Part shown: positions 49,238 through 51,351 of the stretch, in pieces
How the letters are laid out: every line of letters starts with the position of its first letter
How positions within the stretch are numbered: the first letter of the stretch is position 1
Source: Rhodospirillaceae bacterium
GTDB lineage: Bacteria; Pseudomonadota; Alphaproteobacteria; Rhodospirillales; Casp-alpha2
Reading direction: 5' to 3'
DNA length: 51,351 bases
Assembly: GCA_002696205.1 (NCBI GenBank)
Contig: NZRL01000102.1
Coordinates: 1 to 51,351 of the forward strand
Program-made: the position numbers and the translations under genes
Notes under the pieces: generated by a model
Told to the model about the DNA's origin: nothing
Database searches by the model: none
The model's input: the letters and a program-made list of their open reading frames with translations, nothing else

Positions 49238-50878
49238 GTGGAAGCATTAACGCAAGCAATGCGCGGCCTTGGCCCGGTTCGCCTCGCCATGATGGGCGGC
49301 ATGATGATGGCCATGCTCGGCTTTTTCATCTTTCTGCTCACCAAGCTGGGCCAGCCCAACATGGCGCTGCTGTTCGCCGACCTGGACCGGACCGATTCCA
49401 ACACCATCGCCGCCGAAGTCGGGCGCCTTGGTTATCCTGTCGAAATCCGCGATCAAGGTACGGCCGTCTGGGTTCCTGCGGATAAAGCCCTGGAACTGCG
49501 TCTTCAGATGGCCGACCGCGGCCTGCCTGTCGGCGGCAAGGTCGGCTTCGAAATCTTCGATGAGACCGACAGCCTGGGCACCACCGATTTTCTGCAGAAC
49601 GTGAACCTGCGCCGCGCCCTTGAGGGCGAATTGGGCCGCACGATACAGTCGATGGATATCGTTCACCGCGCGCGCGTCCACTTGGTCATGCCGCGCCGTC
49701 AGCTTTTCTCGCGCGAAGAACAACAGCCGAGCGCCTCCGTCGTTCTGGCCATGCGGTCGAACAAGCGCCTGGATCATGAGCAAGTGTCCGCCGTCCAGAA
49801 TCTGGTCGCTTCGGCCGTGCCGAACCTGAAACCCGGCCGCATCACCATCATCGACGACAAAGGCAAATTGCTCTCCCCTGGCTTCGAAGACGATTCTTCG
49901 CCGAACACGGTCGCTGCAAAGAACGAAGAACGGCGCCGTGGGTTCGAGGCCCGCATGGCGCGGACGATCGAAGAACTCATTGAAAAAACTGTCGGTTTCG
50001 GCAACGTCCGGGCCGAGGTCAATGCCGACATGGACTTCGACCGGGTGTCTACCACGGAAGAAATCTACAATCCGGACGGTCAGGTCGTGCGCTCGACGCA
50101 GACGGTCGAACGGGCCGCCCGCAACCAGGAAAGCGAAGGCGATCCGGTGACCGTCGGCACCAACCTGCCCGACGCCGCTCCAGGCGGCGGCGATGCCGCA
50201 CGGGCGCAATCCGATGAAACCTCGACCGAGGAAACCGTCAACTTCGAAATTTCCAAGAAGACCGTCAGCCACGTCCGCACCGACGGCGAGATCAAGCGCG
50301 TGACCGTCGCGGTCCTGGTCAACGGCATTCAGGGCAAGGACGAAGAAGGCAATCAGACCTACACGCCCCGCCCGACGGAACAGATGGAACTTCTGGCCAC
50401 GTTGGTCCGTTCAACCATCGGGTTCGATGCCGACCGCGGCGATTCCGTCGAGGTCGTGAACATGGAATTCGCCTCGCCGGTCCGTTTCGAGGAACCGCTT
50501 GAACTGTTCTTCGGCCTCGGCAAGAACGACCTGCTGCGCTTGGCGGAAATCCTGGTCCTGAGTATCCTGGGCATTCTGGTGATCCTGCTCGTTGTGCGCC
50601 CGCTGGTCAGCCGCGCCTTCGAATCCATCCCCTCGGCCCACGAGGCCGCAGGACGCCTGCTCGCGGATACCAGCTCGCAGGCTTCCGGCCTGCTCGGCGG
50701 GCCGTCGGCACCGGCCCCGGCGGAGATGGAAGAAGAACAGTTCGAAGAACTCATCGACATCGACCGCGTCGAAGGCCGCGTCAAGGCATCGTCCGTCAAG
50801 AAAGTCGGTGAGATCGTCGAGAAACACCCGGAAGAGGCATTGTCCATCATCCGGGCGTGGATGTACCAGGAAGCCTAA
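49238..50878 (+). CDS. fliF: Flagellar MS-ring protein FliF
   Basis: FliF forms the membrane-anchored MS ring on which the rotor and export gate assemble. The 546-aa protein has two membrane segments, at about residues 14-36 (MMGGMMMAMLGFFIFLLTKL) and 434-456 (LVLSILGILVILLVVRPLVS). Between them lie ring-building domains: LFADLDRTDSNTIAAEVGRL, LGTTDFLQNVNLRRALEGEL, IVHRARVHLVMPRRQLFSRE and SVVLAMRSNKRLDHEQVSAV. The C-terminal tail (IDRVEGRVKASSVKKVGEIV, then EKHPEEALSIIRAWMYQE) binds FliG. It starts with GTG, with GGGGGA 5 nt upstream. Confidence 0.95.
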   Translation: MEALTQAMRGLGPVRLAMMGGMMMAMLGFFIFLLTKLGQPNMALLFADLDRTDSNTIAAEVGRLGYPVEIRDQGTAVWVPADKALELRLQMADRGLPVGGKVGFEIFDETDSLGTTDFLQNVNLRRALEGELGRTIQSMDIVHRARVHLVMPRRQLFSREEQQPSASVVLAMRSNKRLDHEQVSAVQNLVASAVPNLKPGRITIIDDKGKLLSPGFEDDSSPNTVAAKNEERRRGFEARMARTIEELIEKTVGFGNVRAEVNADMDFDRVSTTEEIYNPDGQVVRSTQTVERAARNQESEGDPVTVGTNLPDAAPGGGDAARAQSDETSTEETVNFEISKKTVSHVRTDGEIKRVTVAVLVNGIQGKDEEGNQTYTPRPTEQMELLATLVRSTIGFDADRGDSVEVVNMEFASPVRFEEPLELFFGLGKNDLLRLAEILVLSILGILVILLVVRPLVSRAFESIPSAHEAAGRLLADTSSQASGLLGGPSAPAPAEMEEEQFEELIDIDRVEGRVKASSVKKVGEIVEKHPEEALSIIRAWMYQEA

Positions 50879-50961
50879 GGCGGCCCGGCGGCAACCGGCC
50901 AGGAAAAGCGCAGAGCCAGGAAAGCTCGAAGAACGCGAAGGCAAGGAAAGGCAGGACCTGA

Positions 50962-51351
50962 ATGGCCCGCATCAAGGACGATTACCGCGCCCTCTCCGGC
51001 ACAGAAAAAGCCGCGATCTTCCTGCTGTCCCTGCACCAGGAACAGGCGTCCATGCTGTTTGAACGCATGGACGACGAGGAAATCCGCGAGCTTTCCGCCT
51101 CCATGTCCAACCTGGGCAGCGTCCATTCCTCGGTCATCGAACGCCTGTTCGTCGAGTTTGCCGACAAGCTGTCCTCCGCGGGCGGCCTGGTCGGCTCCAT
51201 CGACGCCGCCGAACGCCTGCTCAACGCGGCCCTTTCGGGCGACCGCGTCGATGCCATCATGGAAGAAATGCGCGGCCCCGCCGGCCGCACCATGTGGGAC
51301 AAGATGGGCAACGTGAACGAAGCCGTTCTCGCCAACTATCTGAAAAACGAA
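50962..51351 (+). CDS. fliG: Flagellar motor switch protein FliG, N-terminal part (3' end outside window)
   Basis: The first 130 residues of FliG run off the right edge. FliG links the MS ring to the switch and provides torque. The N-terminal domain (LSGTEKAAIFLLSLHQEQAS, then MLFERMDDEEIRELSASMSN) matches the FliF-binding part of the family. AGGA lies about 7 nt before the ATG. It starts 83 nt after fliF, the usual order. The rotor and torque part is not in the window. Confidence 0.93.
   Translation, partial: MARIKDDYRALSGTEKAAIFLLSLHQEQASMLFERMDDEEIRELSASMSNLGSVHSSVIERLFVEFADKLSSAGGLVGSIDAAERLLNAALSGDRVDAIMEEMRGPAGRTMWDKMGNVNEAVLANYLKNE

Overview
The window (51 kb, GC-rich) reads as chromosomal DNA of a flagellated alphaproteobacterium, most like the Rhodospirillales. 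The evidence is the alphaproteobacterial flagellin regulators FlaF and FlbT, a SciP-type CtrA inhibitor, TTAA-N7-TTAA (CtrA-type) boxes, a sigma-54 promoter in front of fliK, and FlaF/FlbT-type flagellin genes. No tRNA, rRNA, insertion sequence, phage gene or CRISPR array was seen.

Layout. (1) 1-4.2 kb: the 3' part of flgK, a very long flgL, and flaF. (2) 4.2-25.3 kb: a modification block. It holds a TPR-GT41 glycosyltransferase, an unrecognised coiled-coil protein behind a palindromic operator, three sulfotransferases, a possible deacetylase-fold protein, a large TPR/sugar-binding-like protein, two methyltransferases, a Maf-type (DUF115) flagellin glycosyltransferase, a radical SAM/SPASM protein, a FlmG-like TPR-glycosyltransferase, two paralogous flagellin genes on the minus strand with their own terminators, flbT, and a 2-oxoglutarate-oxygenase-like gene. 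(3) 25.5-43.1 kb: a tightly packed plus-strand nucleotide-sugar run, mostly with ATGA start/stop overlaps. It encodes a NeuB-type synthase, formyltransferase-like protein, AsnB-like amidotransferase, three SpsF-type cytidylyltransferases, two Gfo/Idh/MocA oxidoreductases, two DegT-type aminotransferases, an SDR epimerase/dehydratase, a HisH/HisF/WbpG-type amidotransferase trio, a methyltransferase, a GNAT acetyltransferase and a GT-B/GNAT fusion. (4) 43.1-51.35 kb: fliK, flgD, flgE, terminator, sciP, fliF and the 5' part of fliG.

How the genes fit together (inference): the central 39 kb looks like a dedicated factory. It would build one or more CMP-activated nonulosonic-acid-type sugars, probably carrying acetamidino, N-acyl and methyl groups, and attach them to the two flagellins through up to three candidate protein glycosyltransferases. 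Sulfation is a possible extra decoration. The flagellin genes and their regulator flbT lie inside the factory.

Regulation seems shared with the flagellum. A GGCAA-N3-TTGCC palindrome, which resembles the FlbD/ftr element as I recall it, occurs before the coiled-coil gene and fliF, with weaker copies before fliK and between flagellin 2 and flbT. Perfect CtrA-type boxes lie in front of two modification genes. sciP lies directly before fliF. The sugar product, the target of each transferase and the operators are inferred from sequence only.
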